Source: Mucor racemosus
Lineage: Eukaryota > Mucoromycota > Mucoromycetes > Mucorales > Mucoraceae
Assembly: GCA_027405735.1 (NCBI GenBank)
Contig: JAPEHQ010000006.1
Coordinates: 434,001 to 498,000, forward strand
Length of the DNA: 64,000 nt
Direction: 5' to 3'
In this document: one piece after another, positions 1 through 12,003 of the stretch
Layout of the letters: every line of letters begins with the position of its first letter
Position numbering within the stretch: position 1 is the first letter of the stretch
Position numbers and translations under genes: made by a program
Notes under the pieces: generated by a model
The model's input: only the letters and a program-made list of their open reading frames with translations
Databases searched by the model: none
What the model was told of the DNA's origin: nothing

Positions 1-1133
1 ATGTTTAATACTCAAAGAAGCTCAATGGACGCTTACGATAGCCAATTGAGTTACTTAAAATACGTTCATTTTATGCATATATTTGCACGCATGAAAAAAT
101 ACTGTGGATTCATCTCTTCTGGCTTTGTTTATACTAAATTGATAAACTATTTATATGCATTTTCTATGAAACAAACTTATACATGCATTCAATTGGTACA
201 AAACGTATCAACATGCCTGTGTATCATTGAATTTACTCGTCGCTCGGTTATTTTATACCTAAACAGGTAAAAGAATGACTAAATAAAAAAGAATATCTCA
301 AGTTTCTAATTAGATATTCATCATATAATTTAAATAATATTAGGGTTTGTTGCCCAATATAAATAAATACAGCATGGATAAATTACTTTGTATATATGAT
401 TAAGGCGTGTTGTATCTGGAATATCTATTTTAAAAGAGGCGTCAATTGAAATAATCGTGCAAGGTGTGGTTGATATTTTGCACTACTCAGTGTGTTACAT
501 GAAATCTTTTTGCGTAAAACATTAGCATACGAGACACTCATACGCTCAATTGATGTATAACTTAGCTTGTATGGCTTTTATATAACTATAAGCATAAATT
601 ACATGGATTATCATGGCAAAATACCCATTAAACACTAGGCACAGACAATATAGTTTTTCCCTAATACAAGAATCTATCCTTTTCTATTGGTCAACATCTC
701 CTTTTTAAACCTGTGTAGATGTCGAAATGCCAAGATAAAAACGTATATATTTGGAAACGGATTATTGTCTAGCCATAATAACCATTTCCCAGGCCAAGTA
801 AAAAGACTGTATTTTTATTTATATTGTAGAGCATTCTTGCTCAGCAATTCTAGATTCATAATTAGAGGCAAATAGCGCCACGCATGTCAGATTCCTGGAT
901 AAAATAGTAGGTGCTCTGGATTCCTCCCCTTCAAAGCGTTGTATATTCCCTTATTTAGACTATATAAAATTCAACCTCGAGCCACACAAAATGGCCAATG
1001 TATCTTTAGTATAAAATGTTAATGACATTTACCCGCCACACAACAGAAATTTAAGGTTTTGTAGTAATGAAAGGTTATATTTTTTATTATGATACAGAAA
1101 AAAATAAGATAAAATAGAGATATATAATTAAAG
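1..1133. other. AT-rich intergenic region, no gene recognised
   Basis: Only short open frames of low coding quality occur here, for example 1-270 (+), and none has neighbouring exons, domains or a plausible continuation. The right end is the 3' flank of the zinc-finger gene that ends at 1134. I see no RNA gene or clear repeat. Confidence 0.5.
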
Positions 1134-3032
1134 TTATTGCACTTGAACAGAGGAAGGAGATGATGAAGAGATATCAACATCGGTTTGTTGTTGATCTTTA
1201 TAGTTCTTATTCACCCATTGACTCAATTTTCTTAATAACTGTTGATGTTTCTCGAATTTTGATTTATCTGTAGTTGGATACAATAACTCTTTGTCTTGTG
1301 CTTGCTTCTTTTCAATAGCCAAGTCTGACATATCACTCACCAAAAGATCCAAGACATCCTTACTTACGGGTGATTTCTTGGCACGGGACTGCTGCTTATC
1401 AGTTTCATCATCATCTACAGAAGAAGCGGCCGATGAAGAAGAAGGCTTCTTGGTATTGATATCATCTACGCTAGCAAATACATTCATCATGGTCGTTACA
1501 TTCTTTTTAGATTCAATCAAAGTAGGCTTAACAGGTTTAAATGCTTCGGCTACTATTTCTTCTTTTGATTCTGCATCAACAGGTGATTTTTTATACTTGA
1601 CATCATCCTTTGAACTACCCAAATTTTGTGTGGTTCGAAGATCAGGAGTAAAGTAATTGTTATTATTAACAATACCTGGTACATTAGCATAATGGTGTCG
1701 CATACCATTCATTTGTGGCAAATCATCTGAATAATTGTATGTTGTTGTTGTATCCATCATTGGCACATTGTAATCGCCATAAAGTTTTGAGGGTGTTGTA
1801 GGATTATAATCCAATGTGGATGATTGCATAATAGGTTGAGATCTGACATACATGTCTTCTTCTGGGTTGTTTGTATTCGCAGTGGGATATAAACTAGTGT
1901 CATTCATTGGTAAATTAGCATTAAATTGTAATAGCATATCAGCATAGTTTGTTTGCTGTGGGGGTTGTTGTTGAGGCTGTTGTTGTTGTTGTTGTACAGC
2001 AGAATAATCATATGATGCATTAGTAGCATTTGGTGCACCAACACCACCTTCAATACTTTCAGTAAGTTGAGCCAACCAAAGATTGAAATTATTCAACTGC
2101 TCTTCATTATTCATATTGAGAGAATTTGGACTAATAGAACCATTATCAACTAGATTCTGGAACATATCAAGGTTATTCATCATATCTAAATATATATACA
2201 GCACGTTTAATAAATTTAATATATATACAAACAACTAAAAATAGATTTACCTGAATTATATTCAGTTTTCAATTGATTAGAACTTTCATCAACAAACATC
2301 AAGTTATTCATAATATCATCAGGTATAAAATTGGGTGGAGAATAAGGAGTAGATGGTTCTTGTTTAACTGATTGAGAACTACTGCTGTTAAAACTGTTGT
2401 AACAATCAGATGAAGGCGATATAGCTGCATTTTGGGTCTGTTGCATCCAACCATCTTTTAAACATGAATTAGTAAATTATCAAATAATGATATAATATTT
2501 TTGTATTACCATCAGAACAATTGCTGCTGCTATGAGGGGGTGAAATGGGTACTTTTAATGAAGTATGACTAATTACAGTTGGGTTAGGAGATAAAGACAT
2601 ATCAGGTTGTCTTGGAGGTGTTAAAGGTGTCGTATTGGCTGATGAACGGTTAGGTCGAATCTTGACCGGTGCTTCATTTTCTTCATTATGTATTCTTTCA
2701 TGCTTCTTTAAATCTTGAGGACGTTTAAAGGATTTCTCACAAAACTAGATTATTTACGGGGTAAGTAAAATTTAATTTAAAACCGATAAATGATGAAAAC
2801 GATACTTACATTACAATGGTGAGGTTTTAAAGGAACATGCACACGAAGATGACTAGTAATATGATCTCTCTTTACAACAGATACTTCACAATCTTCCCAG
2901 TGACAAGTTAAACACAAGTTACCGGTAGATTTTCTACCAACATGGTCATTAGTTAAATGACTATAAAGATGTTCAGGATCTGTATAGATTTTGTTACAGT
3001 TTTCCCAACGACAGTTATATCTTGAATAATCC

Positions 3033-3034
<2 letters not shown>
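1134..3034 (-). CDS. PacC/Rim101-like C2H2 zinc-finger transcription factor
   Basis: Four exons (3034-2810, 2744-2510, 2454-2251, 2185-1134; introns 65, 55 and 65 nt, all GT-AG) give 571 aa. Three C2H2 fingers lie at the very N-terminus: C8/C13/H26/H31, C44/C49/H62/H66 and C74/C77/H90/H94, the third completed across the first intron. Conserved PacC/Rim101 segments are visible: HVGRKS between fingers 1 and 2, [18 protein letters not shown] in finger 2, and [10 protein letters not shown] in finger 3. Members of this family bind GCCAAG-type sites and drive ambient-pH responses, usually after C-terminal proteolysis. The rest is low complexity, rich in Ser, Asn, Pro and Gln, with a polyglutamine tract coded around 1965-2000 and a charged Lys-rich C-terminus. 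Family assignment is firm; a pH role is inferred from the family. Confidence 0.9.

Positions 3035-3037
<3 letters not shown>

Positions 3038-3064
<27 letters not shown>
3038..3064. repeat. ATA/TAA trinucleotide microsatellite in the 5' flank of the PacC-like gene
   Basis: About nine uninterrupted ATA units start four bases upstream of the start codon of the - strand zinc-finger gene, so they probably lie in its 5' untranslated region. Length polymorphism between strains is likely. Confidence 0.8.
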
Positions 3065-4884
3065 AGTGAATAAAAGAAGAAAGAAAAGAGAAAAATAGAA
3101 AACGAGAGATAGAAGCTAGTATTTATTCAGAAATTCCACCGCCAAGCCACTGTCTTTAAAATATCATTTACACCCTTCCACCAACTAAATATTTATCTTT
3201 ATCAAATTTACTAGTTGGAAAAACTTAAAATCATAATAAACATCTAAATATAGCTTGCATAGTATGCTAAGCATACATTTATTGTGCTCTTTATATGTAC
3301 ATTTAGAATGCTTTTTGCTGGTTTGCATAATTTTCGCTGGTCTTGAATATAGAAATGAATGAAATTAAACTTATTTCACCCCTTCACTCTTTTCATTAAA
3401 AAATATCTATTGTATGCCAACTATTCAGAAACAGCAACCTATTAGATTTATACAAGATGGATATTATCAAAATTTCGTTAGTGAATAAATAGATATGTTG
3501 GATATTTGGGAAAGATACAAGAAATTCCATATATTTAATTTAGAGATCCATATCTAAAGAGCAAATACCCTTTGAGGTTTCGTATACAAAATATCTTATC
3601 AAAAATTATTAGAGTATAAATCACTACTATGAGATGTCGAATTCGTAAAGATTTGCTTAATAGACTAATGTATGATTGCTGTAAAATACTTTAACCATTA
3701 CCCCCTTTGTGGTAGAATGGTGCAAGCCGGCTAAATAAACCTGACCTAACTGCTTCAAATTCTGCTTTGCGGTAAAGTCTATAAACTCGAATGAGTCCAT
3801 GCACCTCACATTCAAAGATATTAGCAATATCTTGGATTTTGGTTTATTAATTCGTACAAATAATAATAACACTGCGAAAATGGAAGCGTAGCCATTCACT
3901 TTCAGTGATACGATACTAGGCACTCCAAATAAATTATCCTTCAATCAGTTATATAGTATTGGAAATTAATGTCAATTTCAGACTAATTTACACCAATCCA
4001 AAACAATTTTCTCTAGTTCATATCCTATTTTTATTGAAATTAGACATTTATAAATGTAAAATATATCGCTTCTCGATATCTGCTTGGCCACAAAAAATGT
4101 GTACATAACTTACAAATAATTCTCAACAAAGAATAGACCAAAAGTATACTAAACTGTAAATATTGCGTAAAAGTTATTTGCATTTGCCGTATAAAATATG
4201 CGAAAAAAATCTTTTGTAAAGTGTAAATGATCAATTGATTAGTTTTCTATCATGTGCATAGATATACAAACATACAGCTAAACAAAGTATAGCCACCGGT
4301 GATAGGATGCATTTTTGCATTCGTTTTGTCGATAATACTTTAAAAATTGCTCAGGCAAGAATATTTTCTAAAATTTGACAGAAAACAATATAGACACCAG
4401 CATTTATTTTTTGTAGTCCATCTAATTCTAAATCGATTCATGGTTTTTTTCAAAAAAAGCTTTTGTAATGTTCAAAAATACAGATTTCTTTTATACCACT
4501 TATGTTTGCCTTCAAGCCAATAATCCGATTGAAAGTCTTGTTTTATCAATAAATTTATCAAAAATTATCCAGCGAATAATACTGGATACTATTTGCTTTA
4601 TCGTTCATTGCTGACCATCTAATAAAGCAACTCATTCAAGAAACAAAGGCTTACGATTTTCTTGTATCTCAATTGAGGTTTCTCAATTTTTCGCTGACCA
4701 TTTCTGAACCATTCAATCTATGAAACAATAATGTTTTTGATTGAGGATTATGGGTTACCGTATATAAGTAAAAAAAAAAGTATTTCTGAAGCATAAACAT
4801 GTCATTAAATATAAAAACAGTAAAGTTTACGCTGAGAATTATGGTATGTGAGCTTAATAACAACTCCAAATAACTGATATATTA

Positions 4885-5235
4885 GTATTAAAATGGACCT
4901 TTTGGAAATATTCTGTAGCACCTCAAGTATAACCTTACATTTTGTATTTCCTGATTATATATTAAATGAGCAGATATTCACAATCAGCTGCGATTGAATT
5001 CAAAAGGGTTCAAATAAAAAAAAATCGAAAAAAATCAAAAAAAAATCAAAAAAAACCTTGTATGCTTAATTACTCACAAAAATGCATAGTACGTTGAAAT
5101 AGCGTATTAAATATCTTGGGTTCAGTTTTTAATTCTGAATCGATCTGTGTAGGTTTTGAAAATGTTTTTCTCATAAAACCTGTAGTAAATTTAATGTCGA
5201 ATTTTAACAGTTTTTGATCAAAAAGTACCCTTCAT
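4885..5235 (+). repeat. R2 repeat family, partial copy
   Basis: This stretch resembles the left part of the fuller R2 copy at 10085-11200. Shared features in order are the phrase ATATTCTGTAGCA, a block of A-rich runs, and the phrase around GATTCTGCATC. The copy stops before the central conserved part that holds the TCTCCACGAAAAAT signature. Confidence 0.45.
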
Positions 5236-5882
5236 TCAAATACAACCCTGAAATATTTTATTTTTACATTATGTGCAACAAAATTATCTACAGAATGCGT
5301 ATTTATACGTAGCTGTAGCCCTATTTTATGTGGGGATATTACTTTTTTTGATCAATTTTTTGTATCACGGAAAATCTATCCTTCTATATCCTCGTCCAAA
5401 ATAGATCATTTTTTGTAGCACCAAAAACCAAACATTCAATGCCAATTTTCTCGACAAAAAATTATCGTTAGGTAGACGCTAATGAGTACTATCGTGTGGT
5501 TTTAGCTTTGCGTATCTGTCATTCCTTCATGGATCAGTATAACAGAAAAAGTGCTCTCACAAAATTTATAAAAAATAAAAAAGTCTTAACAACCATCCAA
5601 AACCTAGATATCCTGGTAGAGAATGAAAAATAACCTAGACTTTACTTAATAACCATCATTGTAATACCTTGGTATTTTCTCGACTTATTTTCATTTCAAA
5701 TGCGGTTTCTCAATTTTCATCCGGCTCTTTTTGCATCATTATTCAGATTAATGTTAGCTTGTGTGGTGATTTACCAAGCTGCTATTACTAGATTAATGAA
5801 TATTGTCGAAAACTGGCTACAAGATAAAAAATGCAAAAGCCTCAAAAACTTGGTTGGAGCTTACCCATTTTTGATAAAATTT

Positions 5883-6165
5883 GTTGTATGTATCCCACCA
5901 AGTACCATATGTTATCGCCTTCTACAGTATCAATACATCTTACAATCTATTGACTACGACATTTATTGAAATGAAAACACTTGATACCGGATATAAAAGA
6001 CTCCTAACGTAGTAAGTTTATCCAGCAATTACCAAGATCGCTTGGACCTCAATTATTACACCATATTATTTCATCCCAGTGGTTAATATAAATCAAGTAG
6101 CTATCAAATCAACATCCAAGCACATTTAGCGCAGCATTAAAACAAGCCAACTCACAAACTCTGCA
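5883..6165 (+). repeat. R4 direct repeat, copy 1
   Basis: This segment matches 9208-9515 in the same orientation with scattered substitutions and small gaps. Both contain the phrases ATCTTACAATCTATTGACTA and CAACATCCAAGCACATTTAG in the same order. Nothing coding or structural is recognised. The match suggests a duplicated or transposed segment of about 280-300 bp. Confidence 0.6.
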
Positions 6166-6555
6166 ATAATGGTTAAATTATGATTGATCCATTTCAATTC
6201 ATAGATTACTATCAAACAGATCTAATAATGGTTTAATAGTGCCTTAAATTACACTTCAGAATCTCAATGTCATACCAATATAAACGGCCATACTTTTATA
6301 TCTAAATAAACGATATCTTGTTTTTCTTATACAGTTGAATAACTGATTCATTACTCGTTCTCTTTTAATTGTATTCTTTTTTAAGTATTATTCATCAAAC
6401 CTGAAAGTATACGACAAGGCTAAACCTTTTGCATTAATGAAAAAGAAAAAAATTTGGTAGACTTATGCAAAACTTACTAAGAAAAAAAAGGAGGATCATA
6501 TTCGATAAGAAGCAAGGTCATCTGAGGTTCTCTTTCGAAATTCGTATCCTAACAC

Positions 6556-6656
6556 CAAAGGGCTTCCTCTTTGGCGGGTTTGAACTCACGAATATGTGTG
6601 TCGCCCTCAATTTGTAGCGCATGCACTACCCGTTAAGCTTGTCACTCTCCTTTGGT
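6556..6656 (-). other. tRNA-like sequence with Pol III A-box and B-box (tRNA-derived SINE or decayed tRNA)
   Basis: Read on the - strand, GAGTTCAAACC (6587-6577) fits the B-box core GWTCRANNC. AAGCTTAACGGG (about 6640-6629) fits the A-box except for its first base. The spacing of about 45 nt is right for a tRNA. A regular cloverleaf could not be drawn: the putative acceptor halves do not pair and the anticodon stem is weak. I therefore favour a tRNA-derived retroposon or pseudogene over a working tRNA. Confidence 0.35.
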
Positions 6657-7374
6657 TTACAATTTTAACTTCCATACTTCTGAACATGTATTTGTCAGTT
6701 TTTTACTGCAATTAAAGTCCGTATTCCGCTGTAAGGTAAAATGTTCGTTTTACCTTGCGTATTCCCTGCGTATTCAGTAAAAATTAGTTACAATGTTTCA
6801 CTGTTCTGGGAAATGCAGCAAATTAAGGCGTATCTTTTCTTTTTGGAAATAATAGTAGAGCTTTTCAGAAATTGGTAGCCGATTTCGTCTAGAGAATGCG
6901 TATTTTTTTTTATGGAAACATAAACAAAACTCAACGTTAGTACATTAATATTAAGCTGTATAACAGAAAAATTAAATATGATGGATAAATGTAAAGGAAT
7001 CTTTCTTACTAAAATGGGAGTTAGTATAATATTAGCTAAAACGCATAGAAACGCAAGTGATATTCAACAGATGCAGTTGCAGTTGGAAATTCAGCTTTTA
7101 GAAAAAGTATAAATACCTAGAATTATACTGGAAAAAAAATCAAATAAGCATTATTGATCAAAATAAAAACAGACACCAACTTTACAATCCACCAGTGTTA
7201 AATGCAAATATCAATTTCATGAATTCTACCAATAATGCGAAATGGTAACATGATATACTGCATCAATTAGTTTTACGACTATAATCAATGATAATAATAA
7301 TAATAGAATCAAGAAGTTTTTAAAGTAACAATGACAAAAAATTACCAACAGTATAATTGTAAATCGTAGTTTAA

Positions 7375-9050
7375 TTTACTACGATCGTTCAATATGACCG
7401 GATATTAATGAATCAGAGAAAATACAATGCTAAAAAACTGATACCCAATTTATATCGAGGTCAAGGTTGAAGAAAGGTGCATTCATCGTGTAGTTGCAAT
7501 CGCAAAATTTTGATGGATAGAAATTACAGGACCAAGATGCTGTGTTTGCCTCAGAGTTTTCAAAAGAATTTATACGCATACTTCATCAAACTTACTTAGA
7601 TGCTAAATACTCACCATATACTATTATTAGTATCATCTTGGGTTTTATTTAATTGCTGTATTATTAAAATCAAGCTTTTCATAGCTTATAACAATGACAA
7701 TGGGATGTTTCTATTTTTAAATTGACATTTATCATAAGGCGGGCTAATGATACGTTTGATACTAACTGTAGACGGAACCAGTCAATTTAATTTATGGAAT
7801 TCGAATGCAAATACCGAGGAATCATTTGTAAGTACTTAGGTTGATTCTGGTAAAAGTATTGAATAAATTAGCTTGGAAAAAAGAGGGTAAAAAGGCGGCA
7901 ATAAGTTCCATTGATGGTCATTTTTATTTTTATGATATTGAAGAGATAAGACTGAAACTCAATGTAAATCACCTTTAGCGCAGTAATTATAAAGTAAGAC
8001 TATATTGTCATCAAATAAACTACCACACAATATTAACATGTATAAAGGTTTACAGTAATAAGCTTGAATCAAGTGGGTAGAGCATCGTAAATTCTTGAAA
8101 AAGTTCTGAAGTATTATGAAATCTCTTATTTTTAAGACTTACAAGGCTTATAAGCGGAATATTAATTTTGAAAATTATTCTTGTCCAGATCATCAATTTT
8201 GACATTTTTTAATTTTTTTTTTCTAATTTTGCAAATTTAGAGTTAATTATACTACCAATTATAAAAACGAAAAATATACACATATAGAGAATTCAGCGCT
8301 CTATTTGCTCAATAAAAAATATACAATATTCTTATTGCAAAATATTACATGAAAATCCTTTAATCAAAAAACCGTTTTTGGGACAAAACTACAAAGTTTC
8401 ATTACTTAACATTTAATATTAAGCTTTTATAAAATGTGTATTAGTTATGGCTACAATTTTCTCTCACAATGTAGTATATTTAAACGTTGATTTTGGTATC
8501 AAAAATTGATTTTTCTGTTTTTTGATCAAAATCATGAGTGTTAGTAAGGATAAAATGAGCCCCAAAAAATGTCCGCTACAAAGTCTAAATTTTCAGACTG
8601 TACGTGGTTGGATATAAGAAAAATTATAAAAACAACCGCTTTTTTATTTAAAACTTCCTAGATATACTGTATACCATAGTATAAGAGACTTAGCCATTCG
8701 ATCTTGCTATGCTCAATTATGGCGTCGCTCTGTGGGCTCGCTTTTGCAATTTTTTAATGAATGTATGATATAACAGACAGTTTTTCTGGTAGAAAAATGT
8801 ATGTTTCTATGATAACAGTTATTGCCTACTTTTTTTATTTTATGGTTATTCATGCGCTGTAATACTGCTTTTACATTGGCGAAAATGAGCAATTTAGTAG
8901 GGTTTTAATTGCGCCAAATAATGTAAAGCCTTGAACAATCTTTTCTACGTATGTTGTTTCTCTCTTTTTGTTTTCATATTTTAAGAATATTATTCGCCGT
9001 TTGATAAGGCGTATCAGACTAGCATTGGTGTCGAGCCGGGCCTTGCCAGC
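7375..9050 (+). repeat. R1 repeat family, copy 1, with dynein-intermediate-chain-like debris
   Basis: R1 occurs three times: here (+), 19253-20655 (+, lacking the left third) and 48485-50352 (-). Copies match over long stretches, including the phrase AACGTTGATTTTGGTATCAA. Near 7771-7945 the + strand translates in pieces to a WD40-like tail (DGTSQFNLWNSNANTEESF, then residues resembling LNKLAW and YDIEE) interrupted by stops and shifts. On the - strand, 9050-8871 is an open frame matching the more complete one in copy 2. A fragment of the left end of R1 reappears at about 9131-9207. Confidence 0.65.
7771..7945 (+). pseudogene. Dynein intermediate chain-like C-terminal fragment (decayed)
   Basis: One frame reads DGTSQFNLWNSNANTEESFV, typical of the last WD40 blades of cytoplasmic dynein intermediate chains (DGxGxxxLWNLNxDTE). 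It then meets a TAG. A second frame continues toward the ALNKLAW...YDIEE segment seen intact in the copy at 19267-19372. Stops and a frameshift show this copy cannot make the protein. Assignment is by recalled family pattern, not alignment. Confidence 0.5.
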
Positions 9051-9207
9051 CAAATTTACTAGTATAAGCTGAGCTCGACAACAGCATCCCTCTCTTGACG
9101 AATTTATTCTTTTTTTTAGTAATACTACAAATTATCGTTCAATATGACTGAATATTAAAGAATCAGAGAAAATACAACTGGCAAAAAACTGATACCCAAT
9201 GTACATT

Positions 9208-9515
9208 GAGGTTGTTGTATGCCACCAAGTGCCATATGTTACAGTATTACCTTCTACAGTATCAATACATCTTACAATCTATTGACTACGACATGTGGCA
9301 TGTATTGAAGTACAAAGCCTTGATATCGCATATCAGAAACTCTTAGCCGTACCAAGTTTAATCCAATAATTACCAAGAAGAACGCTTGGGTTTCAATTAT
9401 AACACAATATTATTTCAAGCCAGTAGTTAATAATAAATCAAGTAGCTATCAAATCAACATCCAAGCACATTTAGCGCAGCATTAAAACAAGACAACTCAC
9501 AAATTATGGCAATCC
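9208..9515 (+). repeat. R4 direct repeat, copy 2
   Basis: Second copy of the segment at 5883-6165, same orientation. It directly follows a short duplicate of the left end of R1 (about 9131-9207), so the two repeats may have been joined in one rearrangement. Confidence 0.6.
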
Positions 9516-10084
9516 GTATGGCGTTTCAAGAAAACATTCTATTAAAATTCTTTACCAGTACAAATATTCGCGTTTTTTCCCTTATTTTATCCGGTACAAT
9601 TTTTGAGACTAGACTTACTATTTAAAATAATATATCTAAATGTGTAGAATAAATTTCTCCATTACTTTAATTATGCGTTCAACTAAGACTTTATAGTGAA
9701 ATTTAGGGGCTGTCATAGGCGTATATATAGACTCCAGTAAAATTTGTATCATAAAAATCTCAACGAAATTAATAAATAAAATAAAATAAATTGTAGATTT
9801 GTTTTTAGCAGCCAATTTTACCCCAGAAAAGCTGCTTGCCTGATTCGTACCGGTATTTTTGTAAAAAAATGTGAAAATTCCAAAATTTTCCATAAAAACC
9901 CAACCCTGAAATTTTAAAATGTAATAAAACATCATTGAAAAACAAGAAGATTTAGCTTAGAAACCTTTATGTGCAAGCTTATTAAAAACTGGAAATATTT
10001 GACATCTTAGATTGAGATTTTAAGCGGGGGAAAACAAGTGTTTCACTCTGGAGGCCTTTATACTCGCTGAAAAATTAATATGAA

Positions 10085-11200
10085 TAGAAATAACGTTTTT
10101 GTCAATATTCTGTAGCATCTCTAGTATAGCCATGCATTTTTCATTTCCTAATTATCTATTGGAATGGGGGCACGCTCCGGTTTTGAGTATCACCACCATA
10201 TAAAATTGTATAGTCAGTTATGCACATGTTACTGAGCTTGGATTCAAAAAGTGTTCAAATGGAAAAAAAATTCAAAAAAAACTTATTTGCTTAAAAACTC
10301 GCAAAAACGCATTGTAAGCTGAATTACTGCACTAAATGGTTTTTGTGCAGTTTTGGATTCTGCATCCATCTAAATAAAATTCAGATAAAGGTTTTATATA
10401 AAAGTTTGTGTAAAATGAAATTGAAATATTGGAGGTTTTTTGAAGATACATATATCTTTTTATAAGCATATTCTCGATATACGTAATGGAGATAATGCAC
10501 AGCAAAATTATCTATCGATCAAACCACTGCTCAACCTTCTAGCTGCATTATTCGTTGAGAAGATGAGATTTTTGTGAATTTTTTTTCAAATTCAGAATCT
10601 GGGATGAGGGTATATAAGGGAAAGTTGATGCTAGAAGCGAAGGTATCTCTTGGTGCACATTTTTGAGGATATCTCCACGAAAAATCAATATTTTAAAAAA
10701 AACTAAATTGGGCCCGAGAGAAATCAATGAGATTGATGATATGAATGTGAAAAAAATGCTGCTCAGTTTAACCATTATTTCAAAACCTACTACAGAAATG
10801 CCAAAAAAATGAAAAAAAAAATAAAAGTGCTCAGAATCTTTTTATACTGAAATATGATATATAGCACGTTAAAACAAGTAAGTTTTATTATTAAAAAGTG
10901 ATAATATAACTTAATTTTTTGTAGAGATATGAAGCCTCAAAGTTCTTAGTTTTTAGCAGTGAAATACGAGTAAAAATCTGAAACATTAGCACTAAAAAAG
11001 TTATACCAACTGCAGAAAGTAGGATATTTCTAGATACTTGTTTTTGGATTAAAGTTGAGCATCTCCGGTACATTGTCATATAAATTTTTCTTGGTGTTAT
11101 TTAGTGAAAAAAAAAGTTGAGCAGGGATGAAAAGTGAGACCTAGTTTTCAAAGAAAAGGCGGTGACTTTTACATGTTTTTGAGCCTTTCATGAGATATAA
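10085..11200 (+). repeat. R2 repeat family, long copy
   Basis: About 1.1 kb similar to 22560-23800 and 58375-59605 in the same orientation. Diagnostic phrases in order are GATTCTGCATCCATCTAAAT, GATATCTCCACGAAAAAT, and the 3' part around GGTGTTATTTAGTGAAAAA. Short frames inside are broken differently in each copy, so I see no working protein. No terminal inverted repeats or target duplication could be fixed; the class is unknown. Confidence 0.6.
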
Positions 11201-12003
11201 AATATTCAACAACTGATAGCACAATGTGATCAATTCATATTGTAATAATCTGTAATTTTGGACTAATAACAAAGGTGGATAATATGCTTATAGATATTAT
11301 TCTTGTAATTATAAATTAGTGATCACTGGATTGATGAAGTTTGGTGTTCTTATTTGTAAATTAGATCTTTATTAGTGAATAAATTAAAGTAAAGGGAGTG
11401 TAACAAGGCAGATAAATCTACAAGAGGTCATGTAATGATTTCCTTTTAGTATTTATATAAGGGATGAGGCAAGGTTTTGCATGAATAAAGCTGAAATGTT
11501 TGACTCATTACACATATTTTTTTGATGATTGTTAAAATATACACCATTGCAATGGGAACTCATTTAAATATTTATTCATCGAGAAGGAGTCTGTTTACTG
11601 CCCTTAATAAATGTGGTAAGCAGACAACCAATTTATTTTTTCAGGCTTACCGAACGCACAATGACTCATGGAGGCTCAAACTTGGAGCATTTATTCAGCA
11701 AATATAATACCAAAGGATTAGGACTTACTTGAATCCTTATTCAATGGGAACGAAATTCACACTGGTCTATATATGATTTCTTCATAGTGATTGCTTGATC
11801 ATTTTCTTTACCTGTCATTAAACTAGCATGTGTTATCACTGGTAAAGAAATTAATAGTTAAATATCTACTGATTTTTTTATTAATTTCAGATCTAAGTTT
11901 ATATTATACAATGATGAAATGATTAAATGGCTATTTATAAAAGTATGGAATGACGATGTTGAAATAGTACTCGAGGTATGAAGAGGGAACATGATACAGA
12001 GAT

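Larger units (their letters stand above)
3065..12003. other. Gene-poor, repeat-rich region
   Basis: No convincing protein gene is seen across nearly 9 kb. The DNA is very AT-rich with many homopolymer A/T runs. It holds dispersed repeats listed separately: R2 at 4885-5235 and 10085-11200, R4 at 5883-6165 and 9208-9515, R1 at 7375-9050, and a tRNA-like block at 6556-6656. Remaining open frames (for example 3657-3944 -, 5700-5969 +, 9636-9935 -, 11522-11707 +) are short, isolated and without family features. Confidence 0.5.
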
